A DNA stretch of 64,000 nt, taken from the NCBI RefSeq assembly GCF_000003815.2, contig NC_049993.1:9509458-9573457 (forward strand), written 5' to 3'. Shown here piece after piece: positions 8,891-24,000 of this stretch (within the stretch, counting starts at the first letter, position 1; each line of letters opens with the position of its first letter). Source of the DNA: Branchiostoma floridae. Lineage: Eukaryota; Chordata; Leptocardii; Amphioxiformes; Branchiostomatidae. A program made the position numbers and the translations under genes. Below the pieces are notes generated by a model. The model was not told where the DNA came from, ran no database searches, and saw nothing but the letters and a program-made list of their open reading frames with translations.

Positions 8891-11597
8891 CACTGGACTG
8901 CGATTGGCTAACATGAACAGGATTCTAGCCTTTCATTGGTCACAAAAATGCACTTTTTACCATTGGCTAACTGTGCTGATGAGGTTATCTGCAGCTGATG
9001 AATTCGGAGTCTTTTCTGTATTGGACATCTGTGCTAATGAGATTATGGTTACGTAGCAAGGCGACTATCAACGCAGGACCTATGATAGTGATTAATAATG
9101 GTACTGCAGATAGCCTTTTCTTTTTCTTTCTCTCTTTCTCTCTTTCTTTCTTTCTTTCGGTCTTTGTCTTTCTTTCTTCTCTTTGCAACAGACACTCAAT
9201 TACATAAAATCACATCAATACTGTGAGCTATTCTCAAAAAAGCAAAATGGTAAATGAACACAAATTAACCATTACTTTTCATTAGACTCATCTTTCCAAT
9301 ATCGTCACATGACGTTTCAGGTATATTGCATTCACAAGCAACCCACATATCCTACAGCCATTTAAAGGGGAATTGCATTGTATCTATAGGTAGACAAATG
9401 AAAGAAGCACCGTACCATTAGCTCAATGTCTTTTTGTGTCACAAAATAAGAGTGAGATTTAGATATTGTGGCCTTACACAGCGTAACAATTACAGGACAT
9501 AAACACTTGGCCACCGCCATTGGCCTAAAATGCTCTAGGAACAATATCATTTACGACCTAACATTAATACCCCATTGTTTTCTTTGTGAAATGTTCCGAA
9601 TATTGTTTGATGCTCTTATTATCGAAATCAGCGCCAAATAAGCTTTCATTACCTCAAACCCTTTGCGATCCTTTCGCAATATCCCCATTCCCGAAAAGAG
9701 TGAAATTTGTCAATTTGGCGGTCGTCTTAGTCATTTTTCTGGTCGCGGCCGTGAGCGGTACTGCAGATTAGGGTCTGATAGGGTATACCACCCGACTTAT
9801 AAAAATGCGAAAATATACAAGCAATTTGATTCAAAGCATGGAAACACTTTCTCAAATAGGTCGAGACGTCTTTGCGTGCATTTAGAATTACCTTTTAAGA
9901 TTTGAAAAATACGAGTTGGCCTAACAAGGCCCTGTGTTCAGGCCTCCCGCGCGGAGCCTAATATAGAAGTTGACCGCCTGTCGAAGCGCCGCCTACATCC
10001 ATGAACACACCACTTCTTACAAGTAATAAGTATATGAACATCATCCGTTTCCCTTAACAACTGTTCATCCCCGTATATAATTAATGGAGACCTACATTGT
10101 ACATATATACCCACTGGGTTAACGAGAGTCGCGAGAAAAGAATAGTTGACACATACACGTATACATGTATAATGTCAACCTAACACAAAATTTATATTCT
10201 ACTGAGTGAATTCGAATTCTTCCGCTTCTGTGTGATTGAGGAAATGTAGTAACATATATGTTCTACAATCTGAATTCATTAGAAATAGTAATTTGTCTGT
10301 ATTACTTATGTGTATGATGTATAGAAACATGGGATGTGTCAGTCTATAAAATTCAGCTATCTCTTTGTTGTATAAACCGCAGTCTACTTCAGAGTGCTGT
10401 TCATCTTTTTTTGCTATCTAAGTTACAGTATCAAGGGGTTAGTCACTCAGAAAACATTACAATCATTCTACCCATTCTACCCTCTGCTTGACCAGCGAGA
10501 TGTGATAGCTTGCACTGTTTCAGACAACAAACTTCAATATTTGATCACTCAGGGCCTATGAGTAACTTTTTAATGCTGCCCAGTTTACGAAACTGGCATA
10601 ATTCTCTTTTTCTGAGTGAAAATTGACCTTACAAAAAAGACCGGTGTTCAAATTGACAGTCGGCTATATTGTGCTGTATCATATCATTTGGATAATCAGG
10701 GCAGTTTAAAAGTTTGACCTTTGTTCTCACAGGTCGTTTAGAAAAGGTCGCGTTTATGGCCTGATTATCCGCATCTCAGCACACGACACAGTATAACCAC
10801 TTGTCGATCTAAGGAACCCTAACACATAAAGTATAGTTTTCACTCGATAGTTTTCATTTAAAAGAGATCATGTGTGTTAAATATGTATACTAGTTGTTTC
10901 TGGCGTGATTTTGGGTCACTGTAACTGCAGAACAACCGTATTTACAAGAATATAGTTGATTGCAGTACTGCAGTCAGCCGTAGTGTCTCTTTTGAACCGT
11001 GCCGACTGCATGTACTGTCTGAGACGCGTTTTAAAACCCTTTATAGCAATGCATTGCACCGTACACAGCCAGAAATAACTGCGAGAATAAACCTCAACAG
11101 TAAAGGAAAATAGGTATTTGACTGCTTCGGAAAATTTCTCCCTTTGATATTTGCATTACTTACATACTTTTAAAAAGGTCAGGGTGATGCGTATCTATAA
11201 ACCCTGCGCGTCCTTGATCTAACGATCTGGTATGTAACTTTTAGTCCGATCGCCATTCTTCCGACTGTATCTGTTTCCTGTACTTTTGAAACTTCTGTAA
11301 CACTAAGATTAAATCATTTAGTAAATAACATTTTTCATCAAAGTCATACATATTTGGGGAGTTAAGAAAAATGTCCCCAACGTGTACTTGGAGTGTCTTT
11401 GCTATGATGTACTTATGTACACTTCCGCTAGGGGTCCTCATTGTACCATAGAATGCTGATGAATGTCTGCATCAAACAGGTGGTTGAACCAGAGGAAAAT
11501 TCAGACATTATTTTGCAGCCCTCTGAAGGTTGGGCTTCGGCCTTCGGCCTCAGTCAGCCCCATTATACATGTATCCGTCCTACATTATTGTAATGTT
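8891..11597. other. Intergenic spacer
   Basis: No supported gene. It holds a TTTC/CTTT microsatellite (about 9117-9183) and a 35-40 bp imperfect inverted repeat (about 10670-10707 with 10756-10795) containing GGATAATCAGG. Short ORFs here look like chance. Confidence 0.5.
9117..9183. repeat. TTTC-type microsatellite
   Basis: An uninterrupted pyrimidine run of TTTC/TCTC units on the plus strand. Confidence 0.9.
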
Positions 11598-11800
11598 ATT
11601 GCCTCCATGAAAATGGAGTGTGTATGTGTGTGAGTGAGTGCCTGTGTTTCCAGGCATTTGTGGTCAGCATAACTTAGAATGACTGGCTAGATTGTAATGA
11701 TAGTTGGTATTTGAGTAGGTATTACCAATGTAAAGGTTAGTGTTGATCATGGGCCACCAGGCATCTATCTTTGACACTGCAGCAGGTTTCTGTATCTTTT
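11598..11800 (+). repeat. Dispersed repeat with a GCCTCCATGAAAATGGAG hairpin start
   Basis: It begins with the self-complementary CCTCCATGAAAATGGAG, then a GTGTATGTGTGTGAGTGAG run, then CAGGCATTTGTGGTCAGCATAACTT. From memory this layout resembles repeats seen in several marine invertebrates. The classification is uncertain. Confidence 0.4.
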
Positions 11801-11891
11801 GTCTTACAAGTACAAATGCTACTATTGGCCTTCTTAGGTCATATACAACTCAGAAACACTGAAAACAGGAGAAGTCATATTCTGCACAAGG

Positions 11892-11897
11892 TTTATT
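11892..11897 (-). terminator. Candidate distal polyadenylation signal for Glis
   Basis: AATAAA on the minus strand, at the point where UTR-like sequence gives way to a repeat-containing spacer. Confidence 0.4.
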
Positions 11898-14800
11898 TCG
11901 TTCTGCCAAGCAGCTTGAGTAGCATCTAAAATGGTGTCTGTTCAGTATATACAATAATCTCATCTGTTACTTAAACAGTCTTACTGTAAATCCTCTCCAT
12001 TTCAAAGTCCTTTGCAATCCACAAATCGCATATGTGTAGTATGCGTTCCTTCTGCTCAAGGAGGCAAATCCAATTTATTTCCTTGCTGTTGTTTAAACAG
12101 TTTAATGTAAAAAGTTAGCAATACAAGATGAAAATGGAGGCTGGGAGAAAAACCTGCAGATGACTAGGATTATGCACCTGCTGTAATTCCTCTAAGGAAT
12201 CTCCCTTCAGACTCGAATTTCATCTTGATGTAACTTCAGTTCCGAAGTTTTTAAATTGAATTTGTGTGGACTACAACACAAATACAGCCATCACAAAATG
12301 GACCTATTGAATCTGAACATTAAAAGTTCTTCAAGTATGAGTGAGTATTAGGCTGTAAGAAATAATGTATAGACTATCAGATACCACATGTGATAAACTG
12401 TAATTGCAGGTTTGCCTTTTTCTATAGACTTCGACAGTAGTGAGTTTTACAGTCTCTGTATGAATATATCTTGTAATTTACAGTGGCAAAAGCCATTTTT
12501 TAAAAGCTTGGTACGCTTCTACTACCCAACTAGGGTAAGCAAAACCCAATGTTGACCAACATTGATGTACATATCATAATATATATAATATATCTGTATT
12601 TTCAACAACTTTCCTTTTGACTTTTGGCATCAACATATATATGGATGGGTCAAGCAAAAAACAAACAGATGATTAAATAAATGCAAACTGAGTAAATGTT
12701 GTCAGTGCACACACATGATCTTACAACGCACTGTCATGCACAGGCAGAGACAGAGCATTGAACAAAACAGTACTTAGAAATCCGTCGTCTGAAACAATAA
12801 ACGGCTCGCACTTGTTAATTGGCATATTTACATAGTTGTAGTGAAGTTTTGCGTTCAACTTATAGTCTTCTGTTGGAGTCTGGTATTACACACTTAAACC
12901 TTGAAAAAAAATCTTAAAGTTCTTTGCTCATACGTCTTCAAGACATGGCTGTTTCTTTGTGGACTTGACAACTTATTTCCATGACCTGTGGAATCTTGCC
13001 ACAAAATGTGGCCTCTTGATACACTACTTCCATGTTACTACTTTATACTGACAACATTTCTGAAGTAAAAATAGGTCTTTTCAAATATTTCACATTTCTT
13101 GAGCAACACATGGAAATAATACATACAAATGGCACAAGACTAGTATGTTAACAAATGATTCTTTACTGAATATCTTGGCATGTTCTTAATTCTGTACAGT
13201 AGATCTGAGACGCCTTGAACATGACAAAGTCTTCCTTGTGCTTCAAGGTGCCATTCATAAACTCCTTCAAGAAAATCCCCTAAAAGTACTCAATCAATCA
13301 AAAAAAGGAGAGAATTACTTCCAAGCAGTCTGAAATTGACATTGAATTCCAGGCTTGACGGCTCAGAGAAAGAACTCCACAAAGACTTTGTCCACTAAAA
13401 ACATGACATGAGGTAAGAAAAGGTATAGAAAAATATTAGAATACAAAGAAAGTAAAGAAAATATTGGACAGTTCGGTTTTGTTTGAGGGTATTAAAAGAA
13501 ACTTTCGACACGTGCGTCTTGGCACAACTGTTGGAGTGCCTCTTTTCCATGATACTCAAGGGTTGATAAATAGATTTTCAAGACAGAAAGAGAAGTACAT
13601 GTAAGTATAACTTTCACTGGAACAGAGCATCTTCAGAAATACACACATGAAACAAATACAAGGAACGTAATAAAACACTGGCCTTAGAAATGCCACTATG
13701 ACTTACTAAGGTGAAATCCTGTTTACATCCTAGAGACCTATGTGATACATTCATCATGTATTTCAAGTCTAGGCACATTAGGTCAACCTCTAGAGTCCAA
13801 ATGACATCTAGACCTTCAGTCTGGAAAACGTGTTAAGGCACATACTTGGTGAAGCCATTTTGGAAATAATCTTTGTAGTGAAAATATATAAATTAGTGCC
13901 ACAGCTGACCACTGAGGGTCTTACAGCTCAATTTGACATGTTAAGGTTTTGTGCTGATTCAAGATAAAAAAAGGTGTGAAACACCGAGACTCCCAAGGCA
14001 CATGATACAGTCTTTTACATCCAAGCAACAGTTTCAAAATCTGAACTCAAAACCCAAGCTCTGACATTCCTACATGTTCACTCTCTGCCAGCATTCCCAC
14101 CAGGCTCAACTGTTCAGGGCATTTGTTCTTATACATACATTTATTTCAGTCATACCACAGGTACGGTGAAATATATTGTAATGGCATTTGTTCTATGTGT
14201 ATGGCATTTTTTTGGGGGGGGGGGAATTGGGTGACAAAATAGGAAGTGCCAAAATGGTTCAAGAAAATTCTGAATTTCTCAAGTTCTGAAATGCTATTTC
14301 CTGCATTTTGAGAGAAAAATTTGAAACTATGAAAGTACATAATGTCATCAGTTTAATGCAAGGTCAGCTTGTTTTTCTTTATGTTTCAAGGCACTTTTGA
14401 CATTCTCGTTTCAAGGCACTTTCCACATTTTACAAAAATTTATACCACTGGACACAGTGGAAGGCAACCAAAGATGCCCACATGTTGGTCTGGCGAGAAC
14501 GCTCCACTCTGCTATAAAAGGCACTTCTTGTAATACCGTAACACCAACAAACAATTTATGACAGCCTTTCAGGAGTTATCTTAAGCAAATACTGTACATC
14601 TTTTAAGTCTCTTTCCAGAAGGCCAAAGGAGCGCCTTCTACAATAACTCTCCTGAGGATAGATAAAAAGCTCTGTGTAGTTTCTCTCCTCAAAGACATTC
14701 ATTGGCGTAAAACACATAATTTCACTGACTGTACATAATACGATACGTAATCATCACTGTTATTTCAACCTTACAAGCGATCCATTATTTCACATCCGCA

Positions 14801-14899
14801 ACACATGATTCTCTGTCTTCTTCTTCTTCCGATACTGTACAAAAAAACATGGCGTCTTCGTCCCGATCACGCCAGTTATTCCGAGATCTTCTCCTCTTG
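11892..14899 (-). other. Probable Glis 3' UTR
   Basis: About 3 kb of repeat-poor, ORF-poor sequence follows the Glis stop codon. Minus-strand AATAAA signals occur at 11892-11897 (followed by a TGT/T-rich stretch) and 12074-12079, with another near 14141. Use of the distal signal is inferred. A G9-10 homopolymer lies near 14214-14223. Confidence 0.5.
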
Positions 14900-15027
14900 T
14901 CATGATGACCCGTCGGCGTAGACGGCTGATTGGCGGCTGTAGCACCGGTCAACCGCGTTCAGCTGGAGGAAGCTACCCTCGTCGGAGGCGTGGCTTCGGA
15001 TAGACGGAGTCGCGGGCATCTCGTAAC
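14900..15027 (-). CDS. GLIS3 (GLIS1/3-like): Glis last coding exon
   Basis: 2 nt, 41 codons and [20 protein letters not shown] then [20 protein letters not shown] and DGSS. The LQLNAVDRC motif is the conserved C-terminal end of vertebrate GLIS3, which fixes the end of the protein. Confidence 0.94.
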
Positions 15028-18000
15028 CTTCAGAGTTAGATGGAAAAAATCATTATTTGATTGCCATTACAAAGATCTTAAGACAAAGAGTCAAATGTTC
15101 CATTCCAAGGCCTAGGATTTTCACCTGCTTATAAAACTAAGAAAAAGAAAAAAACTAAATAAATGAATAAACTTCCTGCCTTATTCTGTATTCATATTCA
15201 GCAAAACCTGCCCCTTAGCTTCTTCAACCCTCCGATGGGTCTCCAAATCAATCTCCTTGCTATCAAGGAAACTGAAACAAGCTGCTCATTGTGTCAGACA
15301 CACTAACATCATAGCATCAAAACTAGTTTTATGGGAGCCTACAAAAGGAAGAAAAAGCCAGGGAAGACCCAAAGTCAACTTCATTGACACAAACCTAGGC
15401 CTGTCTAATGTGAAGGAAATCCAGTCCTTGATGATAGGGTGGAGTGGAGACGACTATCAGGAGCTCGGTCAAAGTTAAGTTTAGTAAGTTGCTATCACAC
15501 AGTTAAAAATGTGTGAGTGATCTTGTCTTACCCCCAGACATGCCGGACCTTGCGGAGAACGCTCGCTGGAGCTGCTCGAACGTGGCGGTGGCTGGCGTGA
15601 GCGTCTCCTCGAACGTGGGGATGGCCATGAGGTTCCGCGGGCTGTGGTGGCGGACAGGCGGGAGGGAGTGTCGCTCCGGGTCACCGTGCACCGGCGCCTG
15701 CCCCAGGTGGGCGGGGAACGACTGGCTGGTGTTACCATGGTAACCTGTGAGTGACAGATGACAGGAGACATCCCATCAGTTAGGCTATAGACTGCTGCAT
15801 TCATCCCTTTGAGCTTTACACTGTCCACTTCTTATTGCATCTGGATCAATTTTTTTCTAATGTCTTCCAAAAGAACTAACTAAGAAAGAAGAAACTTTTT
15901 TCCAGAAGGCAATCTTTATGATCCTTCAAGTCCCACACAGACAAAAATAGCAACACTGAGAAAGTTCAAAAGGTGCATAATGTATAATCACACACTGACA
16001 AGAGAAAAACAATTATTACTGTCTTCATTATGTAATGTTTTGCCTTCATGCTACACAAACACACAGACAACACACATGTACACAATATAAAACACATTTC
16101 ACTCCCTTTGGGTGACGTCATAATAACCCTGTTCACAGTAAAGCAGTCTAGATAAAAGCCCATCCCAATAGTTGAACTGACCTTGTATGAAGATGGATGC
16201 CTGAATCTGCGGCGGAGGTTGCGGTGGAAGCTGTGGTCTCCGCGGAGGCAGCATGTTGGGCGGCGGCATGCGTCGCGCCTGGCTGTGGGGGTGGTGCGGG
16301 GGGTGGTGGTTGGAGGGAGAGAAGTGCCCCATACCCCTGGGGGAAGAAGAGAACAATACAGCTAAGTATGCTGCCAAATTTTACACTGTCTCTCAAAGTA
16401 TGGTGAAAAGGTCTACAACCTAAACTAATCATGACATGTACAATGTAAGTGTAAAATTTCTGTGACTTGACAATAAAATGATTTTACGCATAGAAATGGT
16501 GAATAGACTTTTTTTCTATTCTTAGACAGTCCAAGCCCTCTCTTTTTATCTTAACTAATTGAATCTGTACTTTGAAATGTACAAGGACCAAGAACATAAA
16601 CTGGAGTTGTCTTAAGATGCAACAGTTACTACAGTTCTGTACTCAGCCTCTGTGTTCTAATATAATATAGCTCACCTTTCTCTATATACAACACAGTTTT
16701 GTCTCACCTTTCTCTTTCATCCATGGACGGCATCTGAGGCGGAGGTCCCAGGGGACTCATACTGTGGACGGGCGTGTTGTTGGCGGGGGACGGGTGGCTG
16801 CTGTGGTTGGACGCGCCCGTCGCCGTACCGCTTCGACTGGAGTGCGTGCTCCCGTACATGCCTGGGGCAAACCACAAACATCTGTCATTTTCATGTACTT
16901 TTAAAAAAATTTTAAAAATACTTTTTTTAATTTCTATATCTAATGTCATGCTTGATTTATCTAAAAACTGCTAAGGCTTTGTTTACATGTATGCCAAAAA
17001 GCAGCAACTGGATATGACTTTGGAGTTGCTTGAATGAGTAACTGCTTTTTGGTGTATTCTTATTACCTGGATATCTAACCTTCTTCAACATTTGTTTACA
17101 CAAGTTTTAAGAAAAGAAAAGAGGCATGTAATATCATTACAAGAAAAAGATAACCGTATGACTGTGAAATAGTATTAGTAGCATATCAATATCACACTCA
17201 TGGAAAAATTTTACTTGCCTAATCGGGCTAGTGAGATAGGACATGTGCTTGCCCAGTAAGCACTTACACTTGCTCGGAATTGGACTATTGGACTTGCCCA
17301 CCCATTTGAATATAACTTGCGTACCTTGGTACATGTCGGAGGATGTCCCCGGCATGGAGGAGTGCGGCGAGTGTCCCAGCGCGCTGTCGCACGTGCTGCC
17401 TCCCAGCGGCGAACGGTCCCCATGCCCCACAGGGTGGATGGGCTGGATCGTCAGGCACTCGCTCAACATCACCTCGGACGACAACTCACCCTCCAGGTTG
17501 TTCGCTCGCAACTAAGATAAAAAGCAAAGAAAGTATAAGATACGGTTACAAAAAAGAATCCAGCTGCAATACCTTAGAAAGCCACTAGAAGACCCAGAAT
17601 CTAGAAATCAATTCTTCATTTTGAAGGCAGCTGCCAAGATACTAAATATCATAAAAATCTATCCTCAAATTCCTAACTTATGCTGTGCTGTCTACAAGCA
17701 CACAGCTTCAAAAACATAACTTTTGTGATGGTAATGATACTCTAAAACACTGCTTTTTGAGGTCCCCCCCCCCAAAAAAAAAATGACCTAATGTGGTATC
17801 CAGATTCCATTCACAGTGGGGAGGAAAAATCCTGCCATTCCAAACCAATAAAGTTCTTGGCTAGAAGCATTGCTGATCCTAGAAGCCTTGTGGACTTGTA
17901 AACCAGGGAAAAATTAATATGTCAGATTTGAGACAGGCTTCGGATAAGATTTGCCCAAACTTTTCCCAAAACTCACATCCGGTCCTAAGCTTTCAGTAAC

Positions 18001-21000
18001 TTAGGAACAGGAACTTTCAAACTCCCAGTAAATTACTAGATCACTCCCAATACACAGGCATTGAAAGAGACTTAAAGGTTTGCAATCCCAACAGTATAAC
18101 CACCGAGAATCAAGCAAATTGTAGCTAAACTCTAGACCTGTCATTAGCAACAAGGGAGTTAATTTGCTTGTTAGGGTAATACCCATTTAGACTAAGGGCC
18201 TTGCTGCTCGTTTTAAGGTGAGGGACAGTGTACAGACCAGATCTGCTAATCCATGGGCTGCTGTAAGAGTAGCTGACTCTGAGAATGAGCTACAGCAGAT
18301 TTCCAGGTGTTCGTTTGGAGGGGAGGGGGGTCAGGGGAGCAAGTCTACCACGATGACAGACAGGGAAATGCCTGGTACAACTGCAACTCCTAAAAAGGCC
18401 AGAACTTCTGCGACTTCGGTCTGTTGTACGTTCCAGTGTATAAACTGGATTTGGTAAAGCCAAACGATTCAGACCACACACATTTCAAATACCCTGTCCC
18501 GAAACACGTCATCTGATCCGTCCTTCCAAAAACACTGTTTTACCTTGACTATAACAAGGAAGGATGTACAATTTGCATACAGAGTCAGGGATTTCCAGAC
18601 TGGATGTTTGAGGCATTTCCCTCTGACCTGGGTGGGCAGAGAGGTTAACTAGGGTCACACAGGGGGTTAAAGTTAGCTTGTCTTTAGCTAAGCCAGCATT
18701 ACGGACTCAGCTGGTACAGTCGGAGGGTAGGCAGGCCATGGTACATGCTGACAGATTAAGAAAGCCTGTGTAAGATAGGGTTAGCCGGGTGCACAAGCCT
18801 GATGCTATCCCAGCCCTAATTAATGATCACAGGCCTTAGGGTTAAAGCCACCCAGCTGCAGGGATTGACTGCATTTCCTTTCGCAACAAGAAGGGAAGAG
18901 AGAGAAAGCCTTGGATTTTTTTTACTTAGAAAAGATAATTTCAACCAAATTCACAACTTGGTGATTAAAACTAAATCTTCAAGCAAAAGCTTGTTATACC
19001 ACACATAGTGAACAATGAAAGAACAGGTCTCAATTGTCATGAAACTTTTCAAATATCAGAGACTTCTTGCAAACAAATTTCTGCTCAGAGGATGCTGTAA
19101 GAATGGAGTTTTGCATTTCCCAAAATACAGAACAGTCATGCATGGTTCCCTCCCAACAAGTCCTTTATATGTCACTCTTCCTCCTGACAAATAAAAATAT
19201 AGAAATCCAGAAAAATACAAACAGATTAACTTTTTACTACTCTGGATTCAAGAGAACTTGATCCATAAAATCTAGCTGGTGACTGCCCTTAATTTCAAAT
19301 CCAGTCCTGTATGGCTCTGTTCCAACCATCTCTTTTCATGTCTTACTCCTGACACTCCCAAATAAAAATATCAAAATTTAAAATATCTGTTCAAGGAAAA
19401 CAAGATTAACTTCTTACTACTCTTGTATTAAGAAAGCCTAATCCACAAAATCCAGCTGGCGTGCCCTTAATTCAAACTCCAGCCCTGTATGGCTCTGTTC
19501 CAACAAGTCCTTTTCATGTCTTCTTGCTGACACTCCTACAGGTGGTTTTATTCTGTCTCCAAACCTCACAACTCCTGCCAGAAAACACCCACACACGCTT
19601 CCCCCAGAATACGGGCTCAGAGGGAGCTCAGACATGACCTTTAAGATGAGTCTTTAGGCCTGTTGTGCTTCCAGTTACCTAACCAAGCTGAGCATAAAGC
19701 ATAACCCTGCCGACCAAATTTTTGGTCCACTGGTGGCAGGGGACAGATTTTTGTGGCGAGAGTATTTGAGAATCGTTTTCCAACAGTGTACTGTTCTAAT
19801 GCAATTATTGCAAAATCGATAAGAACAGACTCAACAAGCTATCCATACTAAAGTCTTGTAGTTGTAATCTACAAAAAAAGCCAAAATCTACAAAAAAAGA
19901 GAATCTCTCCCTACTGCCATATTTTTCAGGATTATAACTGGAAACATAACACTAATTTTTCCAGGCCTTGGGAGTAGCTAGTCTTGGAGAGGTCTCAGAT
20001 TTGACCTTTAAGGAAGTCATTACCTTCTTCCGTGCCTGCTGTTCCTTGGCCGTGTGTGCCTTCACGTGTTTTCGCAGCGAGCTGGGGTCAGTGTAGCGCT
20101 TGGTACAGCCTGGTATCTGACACGCGTACGGTTTCTGAAGGGGCAGAGAGGAAAAAACAAGTTAACAATCTCCATACGAATGATGGTCAGAGTTGTGCAT
20201 GGACAATGAATCTCAATTTGGGGAGCAAATCTGTACTTTCTTTAGCATTCTGATATTGACTGATTCTAATTTTCTTGACCAAAAGAGTTTGTTATTTTAG
20301 TGCATTAACCCACTACAGTACTGCATTTGCTAGATATTAGCATGGACTGAAAAATTTTAGATATAATTTTTTTCATACGTAGTACTACATGTTATGAGGT
20401 ACATGTACTACAAGGCTGTTAACTGTATCATCTGATAGATGACAAATATACAAGTTTCTAACATGATCTGTTTCAATTTGTGATGAAGGGTTTAGGAAAA
20501 AACAACCAGGGAAAGCATGCGTCAGCTGGAAGTGTATGTGTGTGTGCTTGTTCAGCAAAATGACAATTGTGGTGTTAACCGCAAGAACATCTACTCATTT
20601 ACAGATTACACAGGCTGTAATTGGTTCAAGATTAAAGCCTGAAACATGACACTACCCCACTGTTCATCCTCCAAGTTCAAGTACGCATCTGGCTATTGCA
20701 GTGAAGAAAAATTTATTATGTTGGTTTCTTTCTATTTTTACCAGTTATCGTTTGCTGTGTTTTTGTGAAAGATGGCAATTTCAACAGGTTATGTGATATG
20801 CAATTTCAGTCTCCATTTTACTGTCAGTGTCTGTAAGTTGTCTGTACACTGGCAATATCGAATAGAACAGGTCTATTCCTGAACTGACAAAAGTAAAATT
20901 AAAACATAAAGAAAGTGTACAATTTCATCAGGCACATACAGTCTAAGTCAGATGCACGTTTTCATCCTGCTGGCTAGTTTCAAGTTCAAAATGTCCTACA

Positions 21001-24000
21001 ACCAAAGAAATGATTTGGTGGCAGAGTGATGAGACATGAGACATCATTTCCCGGCCGTGAATTCTGTCCCAAATGTGCAGGAGGGTGTGTGATGAGTCCT
21101 CACCGTGTCCAGGTGTGTTCTCTGGTGCTTGGCACGGTCGGACGAGTTACTGAAGGCCTTCTGACACCCGGCGTGCTGGCACAGGTAAGGCTTCTCCCCC
21201 GTGTGCGACCGTAGGTGAATCTTCAGGTTCTCCAGACGAGAGAATGCCTTGTTGCACCCTTCAAACTGCAGGGATCAAGATATACAAATGATAAATATTA
21301 CATTTATCAAATAAACAACTTGTACAACAATGAAACAGGTTCTTTACCCTTCAAACTGTAATGATTAAGGTAGAATAAGAACAAATGTTAAATGTCATAG
21401 TATGCAAGAAGTACAAAGATTGAACATGGGAATCATCTTTAGGTTCTCAAGATACAAAATGTAAGAGAACACATTCTTGCACCAACTGCACTGATCAAGA
21501 CATATAAGAATGAAGGTTAAATCTTGAAGACAGTCCAATAGCTCAGGAATTGTACATGTGAATCTTTAGACTAATACTAGGTTCTCCAGGTGAGAGAATT
21601 CCTTGATACAACCCTTAAAGTAAAACTGCAGTATACCTACGAAAAATAAGCATAATGTTTGTTAAGATATGGCAGCTGTGAGCCATTGACTGACCACTGA
21701 CTTCCTTTACCCAGTAGAGCTTTAAATCCTAAACTCTTTGGTTACTTCTGTTCACATTCTGTGTCTACTGTTCACCATAGCATGTTCTAGAGGAGGAAAC
21801 AGCACGGGAATGGAACAGGTGCTGCAAATCAAGTTCTTTATGAGGTAACTGGGAAATGTTTTCAAACTTGACACACACCTGCTAACCTGGAAGTGCCCCA
21901 AGTTCATTACCAACTGCAAAATTGACAAGCGACATTCCAGGGAAAAGATTGCGGTCAGAGGTCAGGCAGACCACGATTATTCAATACTAGCACTGTCTGT
22001 CAGCTTGTCTTGTAAGGCATTGAAACATGCTTTCACTGATTGTAGTAACGTTACAATCTCTGGCAAAATTGTCTTAATAATCTCTTGATATTAGTTAACT
22101 TCTTTTGGTTGGTTGGTTGGTTGGTTGTTTTGTTAGCAGGATAAATGGGAAAAGTTATGATTGGCTTTCTTTGGACTTTTGAGAAGTATTCAGTTGGAAT
22201 TCAGCACTACGTATTCTGAGTTGTCTCAATTTTTTTATTTATGGTAAGATTGCATTGTTGGCATCCATCTGTCTAGGAACATAATGGTAGGCACGTGACC
22301 TGGCCTGCACGCGACTTTTTAAGGTGAAGGATTCTGGTAAGATTATGACAGAAATATTTGTTAAGTTAAACACATTTGCCAGAGCTAAATGTATTTTCAC
22401 ATGCATCAAGGTGTAACGGGACGACAACAAGGTTCAAGATGAGACTTCATCCAAACCCATGCTTAAGCTGAAGACCAAGTTTAATAGAAATGTTCTACCG
22501 ACACTCTACTGTCTCTAAAGGTTGCATTGTCCCGGTCACAGACAAGATGAGCTCCACGGGGATTAAGCTGGGCTCCAAGGTAAACAGGGCTCTTCTGCAG
22601 ACTCATGACACAATGGGCAGACGAGGCCCTTAAGCCCCACGCATCTTATCTTTTATGGGGTGGATCTTAACAACACAGGTGACACAAGTGAAAAGTGATG
22701 TGCCGTGATCGTTGAGCCAGGTATACAGGGGATGCAAAACGGAGATGAGGCGCCAATTTAATCGTAGGCTGATCACCGGGTATGAACATTCAGATGATGC
22801 TCTAAACTCTACAACACAGGTAACACAAGTGAAAAGTGATCTGCCGTAATCACTGAGCCAGGTACGGAAAGCACAATTGAGATCAGGCACCAGTTTAATC
22901 GTGGGCTGATCGCCGGGTATAAACATTCAGATGGCTCTAAACTGAGTAACCGATGCCGGCGAGGATTGATTTCGCTGGCTGCACTTCCGTTGCTTTTGTT
23001 GGAGGGTCAAACAATGCCTCCTGACAAACCCACCCGAGACAAAACTCACCCGACATCCGATACACTGGGGCAATGATATGCATAAGTCAGCCATTCCTCG
23101 CATTTCTAGACAATTTGACACGCGGGAGAAAAACTCCTTCCCTTCCTGACTGTCATTTCCTTATAGACGACAAGGTGACCATGTAAGGTGTTTGGTTGGG
23201 AGAAACCTGATCCCCACAGCAAAAGGATTTTGTTTTAATGTTTATAGTAGAGCAGATGTCACAGGAGTAAACGGGTGGGGACAAAAACAACATGCCTTTA
23301 ACAGGTGCGCAGCTATAAGGCGATCTGGCACTCGTACGCTTCCAGGTCATAGGTCATCTCGCAGACATTCCCTGGTCTGAGGTCACAGCAACTTAATTTG
23401 TTGGTTTTTGGATCTTAGAAAAATAACGCTGAATTGTTAGGTCAACATGAGAGCTGAGTTTGAGGGGAATGCCTGCACCTTGATGCAAACAGTTATAACA
23501 GGTGTTTAAGGCCAGATGTGCACTTGGTACTGATGACTTGTTCTGCCAGTTCCTTCTAGTGACGCTGAAGAAGAGTTGGGGATGTCACTTGATGTCCAAA
23601 TCTTTTCCATTAGTAGAGATTGAATTGTCTTCAGATATTGTTCACCTGGTGGTACAGCCTTCATAAACATGTATTGTGACAGTCACATTTAATATTTTTT
23701 TTCTTCCAGCCCCTCTGTTTCCATCTTGACTGTTTTTCTACTTTATAATGTCCGAGTTTAAAGAAAACAATCTTTTCCAGCTGTACTGTTCTAAGATTGA
23801 ATTGCCTTTAGATATTGTTTACCTGGTGGTATTATCTTGAAGTTCATCAACTTTTATTGTCACATTTAAGTTGTTTTTTTCATTCAGCCCCTATATTTTC
23901 ATACTGTTTTTCTACTTGATGATGTCTGGGATCAAAGAAACAATTCAGCGTGGCCTAATCCAACGCTCACCTATCTGCTGGTCCATTCTTATCATGTCAC

